From Bdellovibrionales bacterium (lineage in GTDB: Bacteria > Bdellovibrionota > UBA2428), in the NCBI GenBank assembly GCA_018266335.1, contig JAFEAR010000017.1, positions 1 to 45,348 on the forward strand: a DNA stretch of 45,348 nt, read 5' to 3'. How positions within the stretch are numbered: the stretch's first letter is position 1; every line of letters starts with the position of its first letter. The notes beneath the pieces were generated by a model. That model was given only the letters and a program-made list of their open reading frames with translations, made no database searches and was not told the origin of the DNA. Shown here in pieces: positions 31,539 through 39,524 of this stretch. The position numbers were made by a program, and so were the translations under genes.

Positions 31539-32853
31539 TGTAGTGAACGTAGGCCGTGGGCGGGCGAATCTCTTGGGCCACCGCGCTCGAGGGCAGCAAC
31601 ACAGCCGTGTTCGAAATCGCTCCAGCTATGGTTAGAGTTCCGCCCGTAGCCGATCCGCTGGCTGCACCCGAGATGTTTGCCGCACCACTGACTGGTTGGG
31701 CCGGCATTGTGGCCTGACCACCACCACCACCATCGAAAATACTAAAACCGCTGCCAAAGAGGCCTCCATGCGCAAAGGAGGGGGCCAATGAGATAGTCAG
31801 CGACCCGCCCGTAACGGTCAAACTGCCCGACCCCGAACCACTGGCCGAGCCCATGTTGATATTCGGAGCCGTATGGCCGTGCGCGAGGATATCTTGCGCT
31901 TGATAAGGCTGCGAGGGACGAAGCGCGCGATCGGGGTCAATGGGAGCACCACTAGAAAAATCCATTCCCCGCAAATACATTCCTCGTAGGTCGGGCAAGT
32001 AGAATTGTCCCACACCGGGCGCAGCCGCAGACGGCGGCGTCCAGCGAGTTTTAATAACGTCGTAAAGCTGCGGATAAGTGGCTTGTAAAACCAAATCGCC
32101 ACTGCACGGTAAGAATCCCACGGGAATTTGCGCGGCTACCCCAGAAAATGGAATAATCGACCCCACCGGAATGGGGCCAGTCATTCCGCCATTCCACAGG
32201 GTACCTACGTTGATACGACTGTAACTGGTTTTAAATGCATCCGGATTCGCCGCAAGGGTGGCTGGATTTTGCTCCATCTTAATGAGAATCGAAATTGCGC
32301 CGGGATTTTTGTTGGTCGTGGCATTCTGTCGCATCACGTAGGCCGTGACCATGCGCAAACACTTCGGGTTCGTGGCGCCCGCACAGGTCTTACCGTCGCG
32401 ATCCAAATAAACAGGCGATGCCGGAGTGCCCGCAATTTTAGTAAAGTCGGTTGCTACCAAAGCTGAAGGCGCTAAATCGGTGCGATTGGGCACGTAAATA
32501 TTATTTGCAAAAGTGGCACGCCCACCCGCTTCGCCTACGATATCGGACTTGGAATCGAGAGTCGTGTCGTGTGCAGGGCAGGAGTAGGGCCCACCCTTTT
32601 TTAAGCAGTTCGAAAACACAGACGCATCGTTGAGTTCGTCAGCACGATTCTGAAAAGCAAGCCACTTGGTTGGATCACGTGAAAGATTGGCAATCGTGTC
32701 GCGCAATTCAAGCGAAGAGTAACTATCCGCCGCTTTGCGCTGCGTACCGACCAAATCTTGGGCCACTTTACCCACAATCAAACTCACGCCAATGGCCATG
32801 CCCGAGGCCACCAAGAGTTCGGCAACGCTAATAGAACCTTTGCGCGATCTCAT
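31519..32853 (-). CDS. Type IV prepilin-like N-terminus fused to phage tail-collar domain, copy 1
   Basis: 444 residues. MRSRKGSISVAELLVASGMA followed by a hydrophobic helix is a class III (prepilin) signal: basic leader, Gly, then a helix with Glu, here at +6 rather than +5. Residues 45-215 form a globular part shared with the next two genes, with Cys at 83, 92, 157 and 165 and a VMRQNATTNK/IKMEQNP core. Residues 228-298 are a tail-collar domain (PVGSIIPFSG, VGFLPCSGD, FYLPDLRGMYLRGMD). A Gly/Ser-rich end finishes as RPPTAYVHYIIRADY. A prepilin peptidase should process it, placing the collar domain outside the inner membrane. It is the last gene of a three-gene operon, overlapping the second by four bases. 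Confidence 0.75.
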   Translation of the reverse strand: MRSRKGSISVAELLVASGMAIGVSLIVGKVAQDLVGTQRKAADSYSSLELRDTIANLSRDPTKWLAFQNRADELNDASVFSNCLKKGGPYSCPAHDTTLDSKSDIVGEAGGRATFANNIYVPNRTDLAPSALVATDFTKIAGTPASPVYLDRDGKTCAGATNPKCLRMVTAYVMRQNATTNKNPGAISILIKMEQNPATLAANPDAFKTSYSRINVGTLWNGGMTGPIPVGSIIPFSGVAAQIPVGFLPCSGDLVLQATYPQLYDVIKTRWTPPSAAAPGVGQFYLPDLRGMYLRGMDFSSGAPIDPDRALRPSQPYQAQDILAHGHTAPNINMGSASGSGSGSLTVTGGSLTISLAPSFAHGGLFGSGFSIFDGGGGGQATMPAQPVSGAANISGAASGSATGGTLTIAGAISNTAVLLPSSAVAQEIRPPTAYVHYIIRADY

Positions 32854-34076
32854 GAGTCGTCATCCTTTATGATAAATATAACGGCTGCGTTGGATGGTCG
32901 CGTTTCAGTTCCCCCAGCGTTCACGAAGGACGGAGAGACCACCATGGAATTGAGAGTAGTGATGGAGCCGGTCGCGGAACCGGCTCCAATGGCCGCCACG
33001 GCACTTTGCGCACCCGCCGGAAAAGTGGTCAAACTATTAGCCACCCCGAAGCCTAAGTGACCATCGTAAGGACCCCCGGCGTTAAACCAAGGAGCAGCTC
33101 CAGTCAGCGCAGCACCAAAGGATTGCGACGGCACCGTCATCGTCAACGAGCCAACCGACATCGAACCCGTCGCCGAAAAAGAAGCGGTGTGTTCGTGGCT
33201 AACGTAATCAGACGTCTGTGCGGTGGCAAAGGGGTTTGTACCCGAAGCACCTCGCAAGAATTGCCCATTAAGGTTTGGCAACAGGAACTGTCCTGCGCCG
33301 GCCGCCCCCCAAGTGTTACCAATTGCGGCGTAGAGCAGCGGATGATCCGCCTGCGCTAGCGAAGAACCATCGGCGAGCAAATAGCCCGACGGAAGCGCAT
33401 CGGCCGGATCGCCCGCGTAGGCCATAATGGTTCCCACGGCCGGAGCGTTGTCGGCCGAGGTGCGCCAGAGCTGACCAATGTTGATTTTTTCGTAAAGCGG
33501 CTGCATGACTGGCACGTCTTTGGTGACAGTTTGGGCGGTTTGTTCGAGCTTGCGAATGAATGACACCGAGCCCGGCATCACGGCCGCGCGAACCATGTAG
33601 CCTGTAGATTTAAAGCGGCACTTCAAGTCCGTCGTAGGCGTACCGGATACACAGGGCAGTCCCGAAGCATCGAAATAAATTTCGGAGCCAGTTTTGCCCG
33701 CAAATTGAATAGAGTTTAGGTCATACAAATCTACCGAACTCACCACCTTGCCCGTCACTTCGGCGAGAAGAATGGCATCGGTGCCAACACTTTCGGCAGC
33801 CGGACAATTATAGGGAGCTACTTTGGCCAAACAATCTTTGACGATCGTATTATTGCTCTTGAGCGTTGATACCCAATTTACAGGATCGTTGTTGATGGCA
33901 ATCACCACCGTGCGCAAGTTAGATAGCGTAGCTTCGCTCTGAACCTTAAAGTTACTAATGGAAACGCCCTTCGAAACGTTGGCCGCGAGCATGGCCACAC
34001 CGGTGACGGCAAGCGATGCCACAATGACCTCGACCACTGATACCCCGGCGCGTGAATTTTTTCTTGCCGTGCCCAT
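32850..34076 (-). CDS. Type IV prepilin-like N-terminus fused to phage tail-collar domain, copy 2
   Basis: 408 residues. RKNSRAGVSVVEVIVASLAV is a classical prepilin cleavage site with Glu at +5. The shared central domain carries CP at 91-92 and CRFKSTGYMVRAAV with KLEQTAQTVTK. Residues 212-279 are the tail-collar domain (PAVGTIMAYAG, GYLLADGSSL, FLLPNLNGQFLRGASG). The end is ETRPSNAAVIFIIKDDDS. The function would be a minor pilin or pseudopilin with a phage-like tip domain. It starts one base after the stop of copy 3 and overlaps copy 1. Confidence 0.75.
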   Translation of the reverse strand: MGTARKNSRAGVSVVEVIVASLAVTGVAMLAANVSKGVSISNFKVQSEATLSNLRTVVIAINNDPVNWVSTLKSNNTIVKDCLAKVAPYNCPAAESVGTDAILLAEVTGKVVSSVDLYDLNSIQFAGKTGSEIYFDASGLPCVSGTPTTDLKCRFKSTGYMVRAAVMPGSVSFIRKLEQTAQTVTKDVPVMQPLYEKINIGQLWRTSADNAPAVGTIMAYAGDPADALPSGYLLADGSSLAQADHPLLYAAIGNTWGAAGAGQFLLPNLNGQFLRGASGTNPFATAQTSDYVSHEHTASFSATGSMSVGSLTMTVPSQSFGAALTGAAPWFNAGGPYDGHLGFGVANSLTTFPAGAQSAVAAIGAGSATGSITTLNSMVVSPSFVNAGGTETRPSNAAVIFIIKDDDS

Positions 34077-34077
34077 G

Positions 34078-35370
34078 TTAGTAATCCGCCCTAATGAGGT
34101 AGTAGACCGGTATGTTCACCGGGCGAGTTTCGGCGTTCCCGGAAGCCGACGAAGTACCTGAACCAGTCGACGGCGTGGTGAGAGTGAAAGGAATGGGAGG
34201 CACCGCCACTCCCGTAACCGTCCCGGCAATGTCCGCATAAGCGCCCGTGGCGGGCATGTGCCAATCCGATCCGGGCCCCGCGTTCGCTCCGCCCATAGCA
34301 CTGGACGCCCAACCACCCGCCAGGGTACCCGAAGCGTTCACCGTCCCCGTAGCCGTTCCCGTGACTGATGCGCTGACCAGCGTTCCACTCAAGCCATGCT
34401 CGTGTCCGCCGGCGTCCGAGGTCGTAAGCTTGCTTCCGATTGCCAGCACGCGCGGCACACTGCTCACACCCTGCAAAGTTTGCACGTAAGGCACCGTGCC
34501 CGCCACGTTGGCGGCCGAGGCGCCTCGCAAAAATAGGTCGCGTAAATCAGGCAAGGTGCAAGCCGCACCCCAGGTGGTTCCTAGCACCGCGCAGAGCTGC
34601 GGATAGGTCACGGCCGAAATCGCCGCCCCATTGGCCTCCAAGAATCCCGTGGGCGGAGTGGCCACCGAGCCCGAATACGCAACGATGGCCCCCACCGGCA
34701 CTCCATTCCCTGCAGGATTTTTCCAGAGTTGATTCACTACAATCTGTTTGTAGATGGGCGCGAGGGGAGTTGCATTGGCGACTCTCGTGTGCGCCGTTTG
34801 CTCGACTTTAATGACGAAGGTCACGTTGCCCGGATCGCCGGCGGCATTTTGCCGAACCATGTACCCAACCGATTGGAATCGACAAACCGGATTACTAGTA
34901 CCACCCGGACAAGCCGTGGCGTCTTTATCGAGAGCGTTGGAATCAAAATACAAAGGTTGCGTCACCGTGCCCGCAATAGGAATTCCGTGCATGTCCACCA
35001 AAGCAACCGTGCCCAACACGCCCGATCCCTTGATGCTCAGCAACTGAGTATCCGTAGTAGTGATGCTGGCCGGACATCCGGTCCATGGTCCGGCCGCACT
35101 GGGGTTGAGGCAGGTCGCTAGCGTTGCATCCTGCTTGCGAAGTTGAGTGACCCAGAATCCTGGGTCTTGGTCCAACGCCGTAGATTGGCTTTTGAGAATT
35201 GAGTATGCGCCCTTATCGCGCATTTTATAGCTCATGTTCGCGGAACGCGTAGACAGGTAAGCAACAGTTCCTCCCAAAACACCCATGAGCGCCGCAGCGC
35301 CCAATACCTGCATCAACGCGAATCCGCGCCGACTCTTTAGGGAATAGGTGTGGGAAAACTTTGCTAACAC
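34078..35370 (-). CDS. Type IV prepilin-like N-terminus fused to phage tail-collar domain, copy 3
   Basis: 430 residues and the first gene of the operon. KSRRGFALMQVLGAAALMGV is a prepilin signal, but Gln replaces the usual Glu at +5; in other pilins loss of Glu5 marks the minor subunit placed at the filament tip. The central domain has CRFQSVGYMVRQNAAGDPGN with KVEQTAHTR. The collar domain (residues 224-285) reads VPVGAIVAYSG, TGFLEANGAA and TLPDLRDLFLRGAS. The end ETRPVNIPVYYLIRADY matches the other two. The start is GTG 35370 and its Shine-Dalgarno sequence GGGGAGG abuts the codon inside a hairpin, so initiation may be regulated or the start misjudged. Confidence 0.75.
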   Translation of the reverse strand: MLAKFSHTYSLKSRRGFALMQVLGAAALMGVLGGTVAYLSTRSANMSYKMRDKGAYSILKSQSTALDQDPGFWVTQLRKQDATLATCLNPSAAGPWTGCPASITTTDTQLLSIKGSGVLGTVALVDMHGIPIAGTVTQPLYFDSNALDKDATACPGGTSNPVCRFQSVGYMVRQNAAGDPGNVTFVIKVEQTAHTRVANATPLAPIYKQIVVNQLWKNPAGNGVPVGAIVAYSGSVATPPTGFLEANGAAISAVTYPQLCAVLGTTWGAACTLPDLRDLFLRGASAANVAGTVPYVQTLQGVSSVPRVLAIGSKLTTSDAGGHEHGLSGTLVSASVTGTATGTVNASGTLAGGWASSAMGGANAGPGSDWHMPATGAYADIAGTVTGVAVPPIPFTLTTPSTGSGTSSASGNAETRPVNIPVYYLIRADY

Positions 35371-35451
35371 CTCCCCAGGTTAACAGGTCCCCGGGGAGGC
35401 ATTGATGAAGATTGGGTTAATCCCAACACTTCACCGCCAAGTGTGCTTGGC
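35370..35451 (-). promoter_or_regulatory. Intergenic hairpins between msr and the prepilin operon
   Basis: CCTCCCC (35370-35376) and GGGGAGG (35393-35399) form a 7-bp stem that encloses, on the transcript, the Shine-Dalgarno sequence of the prepilin operon. Two smaller hairpins lie before it: GCCAAG/CTTGGC (35436-35441 with 35446-35451) overlapping the msr stop, and TTGGG/CCCAA (35412-35426). No T-tract. Translational control or processing is possible. Confidence 0.5.
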
Positions 35452-36452
35452 TATTCGAACTTCAGATTGCGAATGTAGTGGTTGTCGTAGCCACCCGGAT
35501 GTTTCACCAGGTAGCGTTGATGCTCGGGCTCGGCCGGATAGAAGGTTCCGGCGGGCTCAATGCTCGTGCGAATCTTGGCCTTCCATGCGCCCGACTTATC
35601 CACCTTAGCCACCATCTTTTCGGCGGCTTTGCGCTGCTCCTCGTTCTCCACAAAAATGGCCGAGCGATACTGACTACCCTTGTCGTTCCCCTGCGCATTG
35701 AGCGTGGTGGGATCATGCATCCGGAAGAAATGAGTCATGAGCTCTTCATAACTAATCTTTTTAGGATCGTAGTGAATTTCGACGGTTTCGGCGTGACCCG
35801 TTTGACCGCTGCTGACTTCTTCGTACGCAGGCTTGGCCTGGTGTCCGCCTTCGTAACCGACTTGCGTGGAAACCACACCGGGCAGCTTGCGAAAGCTTTC
35901 CTCCACACCCCAGAAACAACCCGCAGCAAAGCGCGCCACTTGCATGGGCTCGTCGGCAGCCTTGGCGAAGAGCGACTTAAATTCGCCGTATCCAGCTTTG
36001 TCCAAATCCGCGACGGGGATAAATCTAAGCGACGCGGAATTCATGCAATAGCGCAGGCCCGTGGGTTTGGGACCATCGGGAAACACATGGCCCAAGTGAG
36101 AGCGGGCCTTGGCACTCTTCACTTCGGTGCGCGTTTCGCCGAGCGACTTGTCCTCGTGAGTTACGACGGCATCTTGTTTAATGGGCCGAGTGAAGCTGGG
36201 CCAGCCCGTGCCCGAATCATATTTATCCTTGGAACTAAACAGGGGTTCTCCAGAGACTACGTCCACATAAATCCCCTCGCGGTGATTGTCCCAGTACTCG
36301 TTGCGGAAGGGCGGCTCAGTGCCCTCCTCCTGCGTTACCTTGTATTGGAGATCCGTGAGCGAGACTTTTTTGCCTTGATTCATGACCGTACGTCCCTCCG
36401 CCAGGGCCAAGGCCGAGATTAGCCACAGCCCCATTCCAAAACTTTTACTCAT
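35451..36452 (-). CDS. msrBA: Periplasmic peptide methionine sulfoxide reductase, MsrB-MsrA fusion
   Basis: About 333 residues. A signal peptide ([16 protein letters not shown]) suggests the periplasm. The MsrB domain comes first ([28 protein letters not shown], then MNSASLRF, catalytic Cys in RYCMNSASL), followed by MsrA ([20 protein letters not shown], catalytic Cys in GCFWG, and [21 protein letters not shown]). The protein reduces R and S methionine sulfoxides in oxidised envelope proteins. MsrB-first order is less common than MsrA-MsrB. The Zn-binding CxxC pairs of MsrB are not seen. The start at ATG 36452 gives the best signal peptide. It is divergent from coaBC. Confidence 0.92.
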   Translation of the reverse strand: MSKSFGMGLWLISALALAEGRTVMNQGKKVSLTDLQYKVTQEEGTEPPFRNEYWDNHREGIYVDVVSGEPLFSSKDKYDSGTGWPSFTRPIKQDAVVTHEDKSLGETRTEVKSAKARSHLGHVFPDGPKPTGLRYCMNSASLRFIPVADLDKAGYGEFKSLFAKAADEPMQVARFAAGCFWGVEESFRKLPGVVSTQVGYEGGHQAKPAYEEVSSGQTGHAETVEIHYDPKKISYEELMTHFFRMHDPTTLNAQGNDKGSQYRSAIFVENEEQRKAAEKMVAKVDKSGAWKAKIRTSIEPAGTFYPAEPEHQRYLVKHPGGYDNHYIRNLKFE

Positions 36453-36532
36453 TCCACAAATTCTACGCCCGAAATGACGTCGACGCCCACCCAAAAATCA
36501 CCTAATCCAGGTGAAGGTTTTCGGGAGTTAAT

Positions 36533-37747
36533 ATGAGAATTTGCCTTGGCATTTGCGGCAGCATTGCCGCCTACCGCAGCGCCGACTTCGTTAAGGAGTT
36601 GGTTGCGCGCGGCCACGAAGTACGTTGCGTCCTGACCCGCAGCGCCCGCGAGTTCGTTACGCCCCGCACCCTCGAAACTTTTTCGGGCCAGCCCGTACTG
36701 AGCGAAAATGTTTTCGATGCCTCGCACTTTTCTACCGATCACATTGCCACGGCCCGCTGGGCCGAAGCCTTTGTAATTTACGGGGCGACCGCAAACTTTT
36801 TAGCGCGCGCCGCTATGGGCTTGGCGGACGACTTTCTCTCGCTCCAGCTGCTGGCCTTCACCGGCGAGGTGATTGTAGCCCCGGCCATGAATCCCACCAT
36901 GTGGGCCCACCCGGCCGTGCAACAGAATGCCCAAACTTTGCGCGAGCGCGGTTACCATTTGGTAGGACCCATTGCCGGACTCGTCGCCTGCGGCGAAACG
37001 GGCGAAGGCCACATTGCCGAACACCGTGATTTATTCGCGGCTCTCGATGCCCGGCCGCAGACTTTGTCCACAGAAAACCAAAGCTTGCTCGGCAAGCGCG
37101 TGCTGATTTCGGCGGGCCCCATGCGCTCCCCCATGGACCCCGTGCGCTACGTGCAAAATCGTTCCTCGGGCCTTATGGGACTGGAACTCGCACGGGCCTG
37201 CCGTGAGATGGGCGCCGAAGTGACCGTGCTCCTGGGCCCCGTAACCCCCGAAATGGCGCGGGACTTCGCGACGTTCAAAGTTACCAATTATGTGGGCCCC
37301 GCGGACTACCGCACCGCGCTCGACGCGCTCTTCCCCCACTGCGACCTATTCTTTTCTGCGGCCGCCGTGCTCGACTTCGAACTGGTTGCTCCGGAAAAGA
37401 AAATGGAGCGCGGGGAATTATCCACCGCCGGCGAAATTCGCATTCCCCTCAAGCCCGTGCCCGACATGGTGGCCGCAATGTCGGCGCAACGTGCCCCCCA
37501 CCAACGAGTGATTGCCTTTGCGGCCGAAACCGGCACCGAAAACGACATCGTCGAACGCGCCACCCAAAAGATGATCCACAAACACGTGGATGCCCTCATC
37601 GCGAATCCAGTCTGGCCCGGACTCGGTCCCGACGCCGCCAACAACCAAGTTTGGGTGCTACGTCCGGATCACCGTCCGGTTAAATTCGGCCCCGGCCCCA
37701 AAGCGAACATTGCCCGCTCGCTGCTCGCTGCGCTGACGGATAACTGA
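36533..37747 (+). CDS. coaBC: CoaBC bifunctional phosphopantothenoylcysteine decarboxylase/synthetase
   Basis: 404 residues. The CoaC half begins RICLGICGSIAAYRSADFVK, with the PAMNPTMW motif and a catalytic Cys in GLVACGETGEGH. The CoaB half begins LISAGPMRSPMDPVRYVQNR then SSGLMGLELARA, followed by DLFFSAAAVLDF and KPVPDMVAAM and VIAFAAETG. Together they turn phosphopantothenate plus cysteine into phosphopantetheine in CoA synthesis. Differences are ISAGPM instead of GxT in the CoaB nucleotide loop, SSGLMG instead of SSGKMG, and His instead of Arg after EGxG. The enzyme is essential and so presumably active. GGGAG supports the start. Confidence 0.92.
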   Translation: MRICLGICGSIAAYRSADFVKELVARGHEVRCVLTRSAREFVTPRTLETFSGQPVLSENVFDASHFSTDHIATARWAEAFVIYGATANFLARAAMGLADDFLSLQLLAFTGEVIVAPAMNPTMWAHPAVQQNAQTLRERGYHLVGPIAGLVACGETGEGHIAEHRDLFAALDARPQTLSTENQSLLGKRVLISAGPMRSPMDPVRYVQNRSSGLMGLELARACREMGAEVTVLLGPVTPEMARDFATFKVTNYVGPADYRTALDALFPHCDLFFSAAAVLDFELVAPEKKMERGELSTAGEIRIPLKPVPDMVAAMSAQRAPHQRVIAFAAETGTENDIVERATQKMIHKHVDALIANPVWPGLGPDAANNQVWVLRPDHRPVKFGPGPKANIARSLLAALTDN

Positions 37748-37786
37748 CTCAAGCCATTCCCATCGAGCGCCGAAAAAAGGCACTCG

Positions 37787-39010
37787 ATGCTCCACAATTT
37801 TAAACGACTTCGCCGCCGCATCGCCGATGAACCGCTCACCAAAGCGGCCATCGTTATGGTGAGCTGCTGGCTGGTGATTTCGTGGCTCGTTTACCGCACA
37901 GAATCGATTCACCCCAACGCCAACATCCACAGCTACGGCGATGCCGTGTGGTGGGGTATCGTTACGTTTTTGACGGTCGGGTACGGCGATCGTTACCCCG
38001 TCACACCCGAAGGGCGCGTGTTGGCGGGCCTGCTGATGCTCTGCGGAGTAGCGGCTATCGGAATTTTGACGGCGCGAATTTCGTCGTACTTTTTGGAACA
38101 GGTGCTCAATCGCGAGAGGAGCAAGATCAACGTGGATAAACTTCATCAGCACTTTGTCGTATGCGGCGTTAAAGAGGATATGGAGCGACTGCTCGAACAT
38201 ATCCTAGAGTTCAATCCGGACCTTAAGGTGTCGCAGTTAGTGATCATCGGCAACTTCTCGCCCGCCTTCGTGGAGGGACTCAAGGCTCACCGCACTCTGC
38301 ACGAAATTCAAATCGTCATCGGAGATTACAGTCAGGAAGTATTCTTGCGGCGCACCGTGCCCGAACGGGCCCGCAAGATTTTGCTCCTCGCCGACCGAGC
38401 CCAAATGCCCGGTGGACAAATTCCGAGCGTGAAGGAAACCGATGCCCGTACCCTTATGACGGCCATGCTGCTCTCACATATTGCGCGCGGCGTGCCCGTG
38501 AGCGCCGAGGTGCTAGACCCCAGCATGGACCCCTACATGCGCATTGCTCAGGTTAGCGAAGTGATTCACTCGCGTGAATACAATCGTCTGCTGCTCGCCA
38601 ATGCCTCCGGCGGCACCGGACTCTCCAATGTAATTTTTGATTTGCTCAATCCCCTCACGCCCACCATTCTCAACACGCTCGCCATTCCCCATGACTTGGT
38701 GGGACAGCCTTATGCGCAGGTGAAACAACACCTCGAAAAACAACACGCAGGCATGATGATCATTGGCATTTTAGAGAACACGGGCAACAGTCACGTGGTC
38801 AAAGAGCGTGCCCTGCGCCAGGCCCAAAAAACTTCGGACATGAACCACCTCGTGCAAAACTTGAAGGCCGTTAAGGAAATGCGCTTCAATTCTCCGGTGC
38901 TGAACCCCGCGCCCGACTACAAGGTTCCAGCGGGCGCCTCGGCCGTGGTGATTGAAACTCGCACGGGCACCGAAAAGGTACGGGACCGGGGAGCGGACGA
39001 ACATGTCTGA
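37787..39010 (+). CDS. Two-TM potassium channel with RCK/TrkA-N domain
   Basis: 407 residues. Two membrane helices flank a pore loop with the K+ selectivity filter TVGYGD (GIVTFLTVGYGDRYPVTPEG). A cytosolic Rossmann-like regulator domain follows (HFVVCGVKEDMERLLEHIL, LVIIGNFSPAFVEGL, ILLLADRAQM) and then a C-terminal half. It would conduct K+ and be gated by ligand. The GxGxxG nucleotide motif is degraded (CGVKED), so the ligand may not be NAD. The 3' end overlaps a cyclic-nucleotide-binding-domain gene by eight bases, so the two are likely a functional pair. Confidence 0.88.
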   Translation: MLHNFKRLRRRIADEPLTKAAIVMVSCWLVISWLVYRTESIHPNANIHSYGDAVWWGIVTFLTVGYGDRYPVTPEGRVLAGLLMLCGVAAIGILTARISSYFLEQVLNRERSKINVDKLHQHFVVCGVKEDMERLLEHILEFNPDLKVSQLVIIGNFSPAFVEGLKAHRTLHEIQIVIGDYSQEVFLRRTVPERARKILLLADRAQMPGGQIPSVKETDARTLMTAMLLSHIARGVPVSAEVLDPSMDPYMRIAQVSEVIHSREYNRLLLANASGGTGLSNVIFDLLNPLTPTILNTLAIPHDLVGQPYAQVKQHLEKQHAGMMIIGILENTGNSHVVKERALRQAQKTSDMNHLVQNLKAVKEMRFNSPVLNPAPDYKVPAGASAVVIETRTGTEKVRDRGADEHV

Positions 39011-39521
39011 GTCCGCGGACCCGCGCACGCAGCAACGCATCGATTGGCTGCGCCAAGTTACATTACTGCAGGATATCGTAGGCAATGCCACGGCCCTCGC
39101 CGAACTCGCCAGCATTACCGAGGAGCGCCCCTTCCCCAAGGGAAGCAAAATGACGGAGGAGGGAAAGTCCGGTAGCGACCTCTTCCTCCTCGTGCGCGGA
39201 ACGGCGAGCGTGAACAAACTCACTCTGGCGGGCGACACTTACCGCGTGGCCACGATTTCGGCCGATCAACACGCCTTCTTCGGCGAGGGAGGCCTGCTAG
39301 ATAACGAAGCACGCTCGGCGACGATCGTTGCCGAGAGCGATTGCGTATGTCTGGTTTTGGCCAAACCCGCCTTCGATAAATTCGCAGAGAAAAATCCGCA
39401 GTGGGCCTTTCCCATCATGGCCCGCATCACGCAGAAAGTCATGTCCCGGCTCCGCAAAGCCAATGCCGATCTGCTCCTACTCTACAATGCACTCGTCACT
39501 GAAGTACGTGGCGATGGTTAG
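39003..39521 (+). CDS. Cyclic-nucleotide-binding domain protein
   Basis: 172 residues with one cNMP-binding domain at about 30-145: LLQDIVGNATALAELASITE, FPKGSKMTEEGKSGSDLFLL, VRGTASVNKL, the phosphate-binding-cassette region AFFGEGGLLDNEARSATIVA (FGE and an R two residues from the A), and CLVLAKPAFDKFAEKNP. There is no DNA-binding domain. Its start lies inside the end of the K+ channel gene, so the pair looks like a cyclic-nucleotide-gated channel split over two polypeptides. The ligand could be cAMP, cGMP or another nucleotide. Confidence 0.85.
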   Translation: MSESADPRTQQRIDWLRQVTLLQDIVGNATALAELASITEERPFPKGSKMTEEGKSGSDLFLLVRGTASVNKLTLAGDTYRVATISADQHAFFGEGGLLDNEARSATIVAESDCVCLVLAKPAFDKFAEKNPQWAFPIMARITQKVMSRLRKANADLLLLYNALVTEVRGDG

Positions 39522-39524
39522 TCA

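Noticed and set aside
31519..35370. Prepilin-collar triplet as part of a prophage tail module
   Set aside because: No baseplate, sheath, tape-measure, portal or capsid genes are nearby, and the class III signal peptides point to pilin-type export.
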